Source: Yamagishiella unicocca
Lineage: Eukaryota > Chlorophyta > Chlorophyceae > Chlamydomonadales > Volvocaceae
DNA length: 64,000 nt
Assembly (NCBI GenBank): GCA_003116995.1
Contig: BDSL01000016.1
Span: 124,001-188,000, forward strand
Direction of reading: 5' to 3'
Made by a program: the position numbers and the translations under genes. Below are positions 18,301 through 33,022 of the stretch, piece after piece; position 1 is the first letter of the stretch, and each line of letters begins with the position of its first letter. A model generated the notes under the pieces. The model ran no database searches and had not been told where the DNA came from. It was given only the letters and a program-made list of their open reading frames with translations.

Positions 18301-19579
18301 CGAAACTACGCCGAGGCCGGCACTAAGATACAACTGCTGCACGTACGTTCTCATACTGGGCTCCACGGAAATGACATGGCAGACGCTGGAGCCACGGCTA
18401 CGGCCTCCGGAGAAGTCGCTGCTGATATAATAGAGGAAGCTGAGAACGAGGGATACCGCCACATCCACTGGGCGGCACGCAGCAGGGACACCTGTTTTGT
18501 GTCGGACCTGAATAGGGGACTCCTAAAGCATCTCCCGTCAGAGACGTACGGCGGTTACAGCAACGACCCCGAGTCAACCGCACGCTGGAGGGAGGCTGCC
18601 CCCGAACTCTCCGCCCGATTCAGCAACGCCTATCTCACCACACACCGTATGGGCCACTGGCTTACAAAGCAGGTCCTGTACGCGCGCTATGGGTACCTTT
18701 ACAATGCCCGGCTCAAACAGCTCTACGGCCGAGGCGGGGACGGTAAATGCCCCCTCTGCCGCCACAGCCGGGAAGGCCCCACAACTGACTCCGGCAGCCA
18801 CATCCTCGGGGGCTGCCGTCACAAAACTATGGTAGGGGCGTACATTAACCGACATAACAGCGCCGTACGGGCAGTCGCTGCATGCCTGCACAACGGCAAC
18901 AAAGGAGGAGGCCTTATGGTCATGGATGCAGGAAGGGCGGAAGAGCTCCCTGAATACTGTGCGGGAAACAGGCCACCGCTCTGGATGTTCACGGAAACCG
19001 ACCGGCGAGACCCCAACGTCAGCAAAATGCGCCCGGACATCATGTTCATCCCTAACCTACCCGGAAACAGAATCCCAAGAAACGCTACTACCTGCCGATT
19101 GCCTGGACCCAAGAACCAATACCCTGTGTACATCATTGAGGTAGGCTACACCAGCGACCTGAACCACTCAGACAAATGTACGGAGAAAACCATTCAGCAC
19201 AAGAAACTTTCCGACGCCCTGGAGCGAGCGGGCTGGACGGTGCACTACACCAGGAATGAGGTAATTACCCTAGGTGCAACCGGCACCATCCCCAATACGG
19301 TCAAGCCACTACTCCAAACCCTGGGAGCCAGCGCTGAACAAGCCAACAAATGCTGCCTACACCTCCACCAACATGCGGTAGTTAGCGCCGGCGCCATCAT
19401 CAAGAACCGCCGAGTGCTGGAAAACGGACCGCAGCAGGGAGCCAGGGGGGTGGGCTAAGGGTAACTTTTTTGTCCCCACAGGTGGCGCGAGCGTATAGGG
19501 TGTACTAACACCCTCACCGCCCCGCCCCCGTAATACATGCTAGGCCTAGTGCCAGCGTACTCATTATTATTATTATTAT
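15326..19579 (+). mobile_element. 4.25-kb RT-less element with 12-bp target duplication
   Basis: Bounded by a perfect duplication TCCGCCGCGATG (15314-15325 and 19580-19591). Removing the element rejoins a minus-strand Gypsy gag frame (ALGKELQH-RGG). It has a 110-bp 5' part, one long ORF, a 3' UTR whose final ~80 bp (19481-19558) are shared with SINE-A and SINE-D, and an (ATT)n tail. These are hallmarks of target-primed reverse transcription. No reverse transcriptase is encoded. The frame stays open to the 5' border, so this could also be a 5'-truncated copy of a longer element. Confidence 0.8.
15436..19458 (+). CDS. Mobile-element protein: PCIF1-like MTase region, RNase H, CCHC finger, REL-type nuclease
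   Basis: 1340 aa from the ATG at 15436; the open frame runs back to 15244 but crosses the element border at 15326. Residues 1-550 are charged and unrecognised, with a basic patch KKARKQANRKRR (~320). About 615-720: RFASPLNS...YFSRHSEDQLFGA...FTGLSMAHPDP...LTVTLIALPYD-like spacing resembles the catalytic core of PCIF1-type N6-adenine methyltransferases, with HPDP where that family has NPPF. RNase H ~848-985 keeps D (WTDGS), E (QRAELAAI), D (ATDSIAS) and H/D (HVRSHTGLHGNDMAD). CCHC finger CPLC-X13-H-X4-C ~1104. PD-(D/E)XK-like nuclease ~1195-1265: KMRPDIMF, YIIEVGYTSD, TIQHKKL. RNase H plus CCHC plus REL is the C-terminal order of Dualen/RandI-type elements. No YxDD motif occurs. Confidence 0.8.
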   Translation: MDPKRYASAAPLGDRRLRRIPDVPAFAGLLSKSRVPNAAVMPSMDPHTLRTHRGVVPGEHGGRRPQIAPMPEATGAQYPRHGIAVNPTPNGPRGTDHQDPPSPQQETSRRGRKRKGVTARQEELIAKSTRCDNNKTRTAKARIHDVPALVQLHAEEEGKPATQWARLWAGTDDDVAAFWRAVLEDMRPHVKSLGRRQQLTQTHAPQLRLTDRDGDEGRWDADPIHEPTDAEGIPLLNTADIHEALPPLAEAATPQAARPLGEPWEPWRVARAQILADQIPWPGMGDTTAEHQLTYDLYRDTEVISEVVAGPFTVRHTTTAAATKKARKQANRKRRHADNHPERQDDDPATTQGASSHETQYTVAWPHSIIPLSVLRAYVRQGYTYESVQEVQDELGPHLDKYFRKVTWKTSNMALWNLERDPNFPAALQRYKAARNTPRDPRPTRPAPARDQSLTNAQKQGRWDPPDEHAATRKRTLRGNTTINTISQNPYLDVYPPGRYTIQLGTRAPLATSLVAGTEYTAHVYDPRGVCVGRLTAARLHLLRARWQHMKDRTPELHCSLTAQGGFEEDVARLLHRSQAGADGRKGKSTPRSETTLNVSLSGHLVSALRNLQAGHVTERFASPLNSLGAADCYFSRHSEDQLFGACTEGYSHRFTGLSMAHPDPTPESAKRALGWAIASAETVATSPEPTVTLIALPYDRTGPYTHLTESALVHRLAQLWDGDLSSLTTGDGTASSAPRYARGIDILLVANSAGLEAFNNCAWKQLRTTLMQSGDGVKQLAPTRIEQKQGESDKHWCCWRARKRAKELRAQPPSAPTLTVCIAATDAHERPIRTDFPATLGLQYDADSITWTDGSCLKPDEEGGPQRIGAAYYKAGKTTHVNPNGIDYTNTIQRAELAAIRAALADPEVQEQHRATIATDSIASLYLIRRAINAPEKLHISKHRALLLSIVDLLRNYAEAGTKIQLLHVRSHTGLHGNDMADAGATATASGEVAADIIEEAENEGYRHIHWAARSRDTCFVSDLNRGLLKHLPSETYGGYSNDPESTARWREAAPELSARFSNAYLTTHRMGHWLTKQVLYARYGYLYNARLKQLYGRGGDGKCPLCRHSREGPTTDSGSHILGGCRHKTMVGAYINRHNSAVRAVAACLHNGNKGGGLMVMDAGRAEELPEYCAGNRPPLWMFTETDRRDPNVSKMRPDIMFIPNLPGNRIPRNATTCRLPGPKNQYPVYIIEVGYTSDLNHSDKCTEKTIQHKKLSDALERAGWTVHYTRNEVITLGATGTIPNTVKPLLQTLGASAEQANKCCLHLHQHAVVSAGAIIKNRRVLENGPQQGARGVG

Positions 19580-19591
19580 TCCGCCGCGATG

Positions 19592-19850
19592 TTGAAGTTC
19601 CTTGCCCAGAGCGTGCTGGACCAACGCGGCATACGAGGGAAACTCTTGGCCGAGGTGGTCTATCGCACACTCCGAGGCGAGGGACTCAGTTAGGCCAGCC
19701 CGAAACCAGGACATGCGCTCGCCCTCCGACACATTAGGGATGTGAGACAATTTTGCCTCAAAAAGCCGCCGCCGGGCGCAGTGACACTAGTGCCCTCGCC
19801 CGACGAGATCGAGTCGCTTCGGCCCAAGTTCCCCCCGGTCACGGCGGGAA
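19592..19850 (-). pseudogene. Gypsy gag relic split by the RT-less element
   Basis: The minus strand encodes LFEAKLSHIPNVSEGER, MSWFRAGLTESLASECA and FPSYAALVQHALGKEL, parallel to intact Gag (LEAILSEIPSVTEEERR, FLEGLSASLAPACAS, YSDLVQHAIGEE). Upstream frames are shifted. The relic continues at 15314-15240 on the other side of the inserted element with an Ala/Pro-rich stretch. It likely belongs to the same old element as the pol relic at 13150-14300. Confidence 0.75.
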
Positions 19851-19860
19851 CCACCACTGG

Positions 19861-19945
19861 GTTCTACCTCTTGGTCTGGAACCCACTCCGACGTTCTACC
19901 TCTTGATCTGGAACCCACTGTTACCGTTACAACAACAACAACTTT
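19861..19945 (+). repeat. Two tandem CAAC-type 3' ends
   Basis: GTTCTACCTCTTGGTCTGG AACCCACT is followed at once by a second GTTCTACCTCTTGATCTGG AACCCACTGTTACCGTTAC and (AAC)n. Successive or nested insertion ends of the same family. Confidence 0.6.
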
Positions 19946-19990
19946 GGTTGGTGCAAGCACCTATCGGGGTACAGTCCTGCGTCTGGGATG

Positions 19991-20675
19991 TAGTAGTCCT
20001 GGCGGCTATTACTGCCATGGAGGTGGGGCGCCGTTTTATGGCCGCGGCCTTGAAAAGGGCGGGGGCTGGTGGTCCCCCTCTTACTCCGGGTAGTGGTCTT
20101 CTGGATCGCGCCGTTCGCCGTGGGGTGGTGGAGTTTTGGGCCCTTTTGAGGGGCTTTGCTGCGCTGGGGCTTCCCCAGAAAGGCTGGGATGCAGTGGGGC
20201 CTCGGCATCCTTTCTTGCGGGTTGTCGCCAATCGCCTTGTGTGCGGGGGACCGGCTGAGGTACTGGTGGATTCCTGATCGGCTCGGGTTGTCTTGGGGAG
20301 CGGGGTTTCCCGTGCTTCATACTTTCTGGCTATATAAGCGTGTTGAGCCCTGCTAGGGGTCCGTGCCTTATGGGATGAGAGGTGGCGGGTTCCGATGTTT
20401 GCATCGTTGCGGCGCTTCACTGGTTCGTCGGGTGCTGGGCTGTTAGGTTGGTTGGCGGCCAGTTCCTGATAGGGGAGCCTCTAGTGCAAATTCCCCCTGG
20501 GGTGCTGGCTGCTGCTCTGTATGCCTACGGCCTGTCAACTTGGTGTTCTGGTGGTTTGCCTTTGTTTCGGTGCATGTCGGTATTTGTTTCCTCCGTCTTG
20601 TTCAGTGTCAGGCGATGCGCCCGATGGTTCTACCTCTTGGTCTGGAACCCACTGTAACCGTTACAACAACAACTA
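19991..20675 (+). mobile_element. Right copy of ~680-bp CAAC-tailed retroelement fragment
   Basis: Co-linear with 14446-15135 with scattered substitutions; ends GGTTCTACCTCTTGGTCTGG then AACCCACTGTAACCGTTAC and (AAC)n. The same frame (ITAMEVGRRFMAAALKRAG) is open to 20277. Product not recognised. Confidence 0.6.
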
Positions 20676-21535
20676 TAGCCTTCGGGAGGCCAACAGCTAC
20701 ACACCGCTACCAAGACAGCAGAAACCCACCGCGGCTCCTATACACGGCAGGCGGGGCCACGCGGGAGTGGGGAGAGGCACCTCCCAGCGTTAGTTGGTGA
20801 TTTGTTCGTGGGGTGGATCCGTGCCATGGGTGCAGGCGGCTGCGCAGGTGCGGTGTAGGTGTGGTTCCTGTTTTGTGAGGAAGCGACATATCGTGCAAGG
20901 ACTAAGGACGGCTGCGCGCTGTGTCCGGGTGGTACTGCAGTGAAGGCTTGAGCGGAGGGCTTATTGAGGAGCGGAAGGTGTCTAGACAGCACGGTCATCA
21001 CCTTTGCTGTGCAACGGCCAGCCACTCACCCTTCACCGCTTCGGACCCCCCCCCCCCACGCACGCGTTGCGCCCCCAGGAACCCACCCTATCGCCCTCAC
21101 GGGCCCTATGCCCTATACATTATGCTCCGAGCGCAGCCTGCGTCCCTGGCACACCACACACGATGTCGCCCCCCCTCCGCGGTCTTACTTCTCTCCTTGT
21201 TTCGACACACGGGTCCTCTCAGCCCTCCGAATGCGCCCTACGACACGCTGGCCAGCAGACTCGAACCCTACTTGTTTGATACGAGGCAAGATTACAGCGA
21301 CGCCTTTGCGGCGTCTAATTTACATCACGACATGCCTCCTCCCCACACCTGCATTTGCTTCGCCTCTCCACCCTCGCTTCCCCTGTGGTACCCTGAGATG
21401 TACATGAGAATCCCACAGGTGTTTTTCCCGATGCGTGCCACCTCGCAGGCCCCGGCTCGTCACGATCTGCCTACTCCCGACTGAAGGCTCTCATGTATTG
21501 CACGAAACGCACGGCGCCTCGCTCAGGCTCCTGCG
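20676..21535. other. No gene seen; 3' flank of the minus-strand OYE gene
   Basis: Includes a minus-strand TGTAA (plus-strand TTACA at 21292-21296), about 240 bp beyond the OYE stop and the probable poly(A) signal. The plus-strand ORF 20921-21484 is proline/arginine-rich noise. Confidence 0.5.
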
Positions 21536-28042
<6,507 letters not shown>

Positions 28043-28785
28043 ATGACTCGCATTGCTCTATTTGGTACCACGGGAACAGCGGGCCAGGGCGTCTTACGCG
28101 AGGCGTTGCGAGATGCCGGCATTACCAGCATCATATCCATTGGTAGGAGACCAAGCGGCAAGGAGGACCCAAAGCTCCGCGACGTCGTTTTGAAAGATCC
28201 TTCTGATCTCAGCTCCGTCAGCGGAGAGCTTAAGAGCGTCGACGCATGTCTTTACTGCTTGGGCGTGTCAGCTTTAGGCATGACCGAGGCTGATTACACT
28301 GCAATTACCAAGAATATGACGCTGAAGGTCATCGACTCGATGCTCCTGGAGAACCCTAAAATGCGCTTCCTATACCTCTCCGGCAATGGCGCCGACGCCA
28401 CTGCAAGAGCGATGTGGGCGCGTGTAAAAGGCGAGACCGAGAACGAGGTGGGGTATTTGGACTGAAAGCACAGGCGTTTTCGTTCACGCCGTGCTGCTCG
28501 CTGACAGGTGATTGCTGCCTTGCCCACTTGCAGCTATTCGCTCGATCGGGTTATGGCACGGTCGTGTTCCGGCCGGGGCTCATTCAGCCGCTGCACGGCA
28601 TTCAGGGCCAGCAATCCCTGCTGTACAAGATGACTTACGCGGTCGCACCGTTGCTGCGGGCCATGGGCCTGCCTGTGACGACGACGGAAATATTAGGGCG
28701 AGCGATGCTCGCGGTCGCTAAGAACGGAAGCCCCCAAAAGGTCCTGGAGAACTCAGATATCAGCAAGTTGGCTGCGGGTGCATAG
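28043..28785 (+). CDS. Small NAD(P)-binding Rossmann-fold protein
   Basis: Two exons, 28043-28447 and 28534-28785, give 218 aa. The start is chosen because the dinucleotide-binding fold begins at once: MTRIALFGTTGTAGQGVLRE has the GxxGxxG signature. Later YLSGNGADATARAMWARVKGETE fits the short-chain/NmrA-like (YbjT/HTATIP2-like) pattern with the catalytic K, and VFRPGLI after the intron is typical of the group. Probably a small cytosolic or organelle oxidoreductase or NADPH sensor; the substrate is unknown. TGTAA at 28832-28836 is the likely poly(A) signal. Confidence 0.85.
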
Positions 28786-29039
28786 TTCGCAGTCGCTTTG
28801 CGGCGCATGGCCATGCCTCAGGTGGCCGTATTGTAATTACCGTCTGCGCAAGTCATAAATGTAGGCACACAGTGATACGGCGCGGATATAGTATTGTACG
28901 AAAATGAGGTGGTGCGTGGGGCCATATGTCGTGCGTATTCGGCACCTGTCGGCACACAGGATGTTATGTCATCAGCTATTATGATTGGCGAGTATTTATT
29001 GTGTATAATGAACACCTGCTGCATCACGTTTTGCCTTTT

Positions 29040-29185
29040 TTTGCCCCTGGACTATTGGATGGTTGGCGATTTGCCATTCGTGCGGCTGGGTTTCTGTCTC
29101 CTTTGTCTTCTTCAAGGAACGGCGCATCCCCCGATGGTGCTGCCTGTTGGTCTTGAGCCCACTGTACTAGTAATATTATTCAGTA
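29040..29185 (+). repeat. Diverged CAAC-family retroelement 3' end
   Basis: TTTCTGTCTCCTTTGTCTTC, CCCGATGGTGCTGCC and GGTCTTGAGCCCACTGTA parallel the last 80 bp of the 20675 repeat; it ends in AATATTATTC rather than (AAC)n. Confidence 0.5.
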
Positions 29186-32100
29186 GGAGTAGTGCGCCAG
29201 GTGTGCGTCCGTGCTTACAATTCCAACACGTTCCAGCAGTGAGACTGGTGGACACAAATTCGCTATAATGCCGTTATTTGGTCCGGTCATGTCCGGTTGC
29301 TTGTTTTGCCCAGTAGCGGCTTCCCGATGGCTGCCGGTACCCCTTCAAATAACTACGGTGGGTAGAGATGAAGGTGCAACCCGTGATGCCCACCGATTGC
29401 TTCACCATGTAGGCCGCGTCGGGAGCTTCTCCTTGCGCATTGTAAACACTCGTAAAACACTACTGGAAAGAGAAATCGTGTGCTGGCTGTTTGGTGCATT
29501 CCCGACGGTGCGCGAGAGATAAGAACAATTGCCGGCACAGTATCCCGTCGTGTATTTTGTCCTGATCATTCCTCTGACGTAAAGCACGTAATTGTTTTTG
29601 GGTGCGACAATTGGTCATGCTGCCAGCCCTTGCCACACCACATCGCCGTACGCGAGGTGCCTTGCATTCACCTGCTGCAGCCCAGCTTCATACGTACCTG
29701 GGCGTATCCAACCAACTTGAGAGTGCAGAGTCCCTGCCCCGATGATTGAGGTGCAGGACCCGACAGCGGGTAAGGAGGTCAACTTAATTTGCTGCAACCC
29801 GGGAATCACGACTGCGCGCAACGAAGCACATGCATACACCCACAAGCCTCATGTCAGGCGGTGTCAGATCAGGGCGTGATCTCACACATCGCGGCAGTTG
29901 AATGCCGGCCCGCCACCACCACCACACCACCACCACCACGAATTCCCTGCCAGAATTGCTCGCTCGTGCAGGTTTGCGGGTGGCGGCGGGTGACAACGAC
30001 GTCCTCGAAAACCAACGAACCTGGCAAATCAATCAACGTAAGAAACGGTATGCGCACCTGCTGATGGAGCACATTTCCTTTTTTGTCGTCGGCTAGGTTA
30101 AGGGTCGCAGCTGACGTCGTCACGTCCCATCGCATTGTTTTGGTTACATTTTGTCGCATTTTGGGTACGTGATACATGGGCTGCTGGATTTAGGGTATTC
30201 GTTCCCCAGCAAAAGGCGAAGCAGCGGTTATTCAAGATGCGAAGATACGGTCTAACACGCCTTTACGACGATTTGGCTGCCATAGGGACGGTCTAACACC
30301 CTGGTACTTTACAGCGCACGGTAGTATTATAATACTAATTACCGAATGGATCGGTGCGACTGCAAATGTAAGCCAGACACGTACATAGGAGGATGTTAAG
30401 AAATACGGTTTGCATACGCCAAGCTGTCAGTGCAGGGCGGCCTCTCTAGAAAAAGGAAATTTTACGGGAATACCATGTTGCGCTCGTCAATGTTGCTGAG
30501 AAAGCAACGCTCTCCTGACCGGACAACGTCACATAGGCCTACAATGGAAAAATACAATGGAAATGCAGGAAGTACAGAACGCATGGTATGGGGCTTCCAA
30601 CGGCAAAACAACCGTTATGTTTTTGCCAAAACCGATGCTTGACACGAAGCAAGGTTCACATGACAGAGGTAAAGCGTTTAGGTCGAAGTGACGGTACCCG
30701 ACCAGAAAGTGTAAAGAAGCAAACAGTCAATAGTCACCGGTAACAATCTGCTTTGGGCCTGTGCTTGTATGGGTTTCTCCTCCTTGTTTTCCCTGCGGCT
30801 TTTTGGACGTCTGTTGGCTGCTACTGCTGCTAGTGCTGGCTTCTCGTACGTTCTCGGTGTGTGCTTTTGTTCTGGGCTCGCCCGGGCTCGCGGACACTCT
30901 AGCATCCGCAACATGTCCGTAACCTCACCATATATAAGGAAAGTTTATGTGCACAATTCGGTAACTCTCACTGCGATCGCCCCATCACACTTACGGTATA
31001 CCATACCAAGGTAGTGTATACCGTTGTTACGCAGCCCTTAATGGAGGTAAATAAGCAGAATCGTCAATAAGATCCTAATATGATGTTGCAGCGTCCTCAA
31101 GCATGGGCCAACGGGTCGCGCACCTCCCGGCACAAGTCCTTGAGCGGGAACTCGCCCTACCTTGATCATGGCCCGCCAAATGTCATCTTCCAGGGCCCGA
31201 ATCGTGACATTCGACGGGGTCTCGTCCGTGAGGAACTTCTCGATCATGTCCGGAGTACAATGTTCGGAGCGCGGGACAAGATAGAAGAGAGGTCCATGTC
31301 GTCCGGGGGCCTGACCATGTGAGAGCCGGGACTGAGCCCAGTAAACGCCCCGAAGGATACCGGAAAGCCTAAGCTTAAAAATCTCAACAGAGGCGCCATC
31401 CTGCCCGAACAGCGGCCGCGACGGACGCGAAATTCACAGCCAACCGACTCCACGGCCGCCAGGCATCACAGAACGAAACATTCCCCAGGAAACGGCGGAA
31501 AAGGGTGACAACACACGGTTAAATCTTTGGTTTGCCGTCGTTCCGTAAGGCTTCACCTTAAGTTGTTCTTGGAGGATGGCGGCACTTGCACGCCGGCAAA
31601 GGTTACTCAGCACTACGCAAGCCTGTTATATGTTTGCAAAGCGTTCTGGCAAAAACGTCCCATGTGTTGTAAGATGAGCGGGGACGAGCTCCACAGCTCC
31701 TTACATGGGTGCGCCTTCTGGTTATAGAGAGGTACGACAATTCGACGCTGCCGCCAATATCCGACACGGCTGGAGACGTCTGTATACGCATTCTGGTTTT
31801 GGATTGTCGCGACTGCACTTGCTCATCAATTCAGCTTGGGCGCCTTCTGAATACGTATTCCGATGCTTCGGCTTCTGGTAGCCCTCTGACCGCTGGTACA
31901 ATGAGAAGAAACTCTAGCGTTAACAAGCCTCTACATAGTTTCGCTGGCGTTTGATTCGGTGCCGCCGACAGGCTGGCAGCTACGGGTGGGTTTCCAGGTC
32001 TCTGTGCACCGGTACTCGGCCGCAGTTTTCTATCACCTTCATAAACAGCTGAATGAGTGAAGACCAGCTCATATGCTTATTTGCTACGGGCCCTGCTCCA

Positions 32101-33022
32101 TAACGTGAATGTGTTAATAAGAGTGAGACCTGCGGGCTTTCGCTGGTCGCTTTTCCAATGGCGTCGCAGGAGCTGTCTCGACTGCGCATCAACGGCCTCG
32201 ACACCTCCGCAGGATTTGTACCCAAGATCCAGACACATTACATCCAGAAAGCATGTTACAGGTGCGTCCGCCTCTTCGGCCTCTTCGGCCTAAGGCTCGA
32301 AGCAGCCGTGCCACACCAGCAGTTAATAAAGCAGATCTGAGAGGAGATGTATTGCAATGAGGGAGCACGCACGCTGTAACTGCGCTTTGCACAGAGATGA
32401 ACCGAAAGGTTTGGCAGGTTACGAACTTGTCCCTGCTCCACGCTTGCATCACTAAGCACCAACCAAGTGGTGATGCGGCACTCTGGTCCATTGACATTCA
32501 TCCACTGCATTGACCGATCGGCGTGAGCACGCATGCGTGCTGGCAGTTTAGCCCTCAGCGGCGTACAGTTTAACACCGACGTACACTGCCTTACTTGTGG
32601 CTCAGTCCTTCCTAGCATACGCACCGCGTCCAGGCTCAGCTACCTTGCACCTCCAACCAAATGCCACGTGGAACGCAGGGCACCGCTGATGCGTCCTTAT
32701 AACACGTGCCCTGCCGGTCCCGGTCACGCAACACAGATGTATAGACACCTTCCGGTGCCTTATCGCCCCTCACCTTCCGCCATCATCTGAAACACCTACT
32801 AGCCGTCGTGCCTGCATCAAGACACCGCAGAGCAGCAACGTGCACCTCCATTTCGTCCGAACAGTTATGCCGTCTTGACCTCGCCATACCATACCGACAA
32901 ACGGTTATCATACGCTGGTGATGATCTGCTGCAACGCGGCCCCACGGCAGCAGCGGCCCCTCCGCCAGCATGGCACCCGCAGCAGCTGGGTTTGGGGCCC
33001 TCGGCAAAGCACTTCCCTAATC
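29186..33022. other. 3.8 kb with no confident gene
   Basis: AT-richer than the flanks. One candidate minus-strand coding segment (31163-31437) is listed separately. A plus-strand 34-codon segment at 32158-32261 (MASQELSRLRINGLDTSAGF ... KACYR before GTGCGT) looks like a first exon, but no continuation was found. A CCA-type run lies at 29910-29940. Confidence 0.4.
31163..31437 (-). other. Possible exon of an unrecognised gene
   Basis: The minus-strand frame is open from 31437 to 31038. The part before a GTAGGG donor at 31162 has protein-like content: VEIFKLRLSGILRGVYWAQS, HGPLFYLVPRSEHCTPDM, IEKFLTDETPSNVTIRALED, DIWRAMIK. No family recognised; it could be a transposon fragment. Confidence 0.35.

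Noticed and set aside
14446..20675. The ~680-bp direct repeats as LTRs of the RT-less element
   Set aside because: The element has its own tight 12-bp target duplication at 15314/19580, well inside the repeats, and the right repeat is separated from it by Gypsy gag relic; the repeats end in (AAC)n like non-LTR elements.
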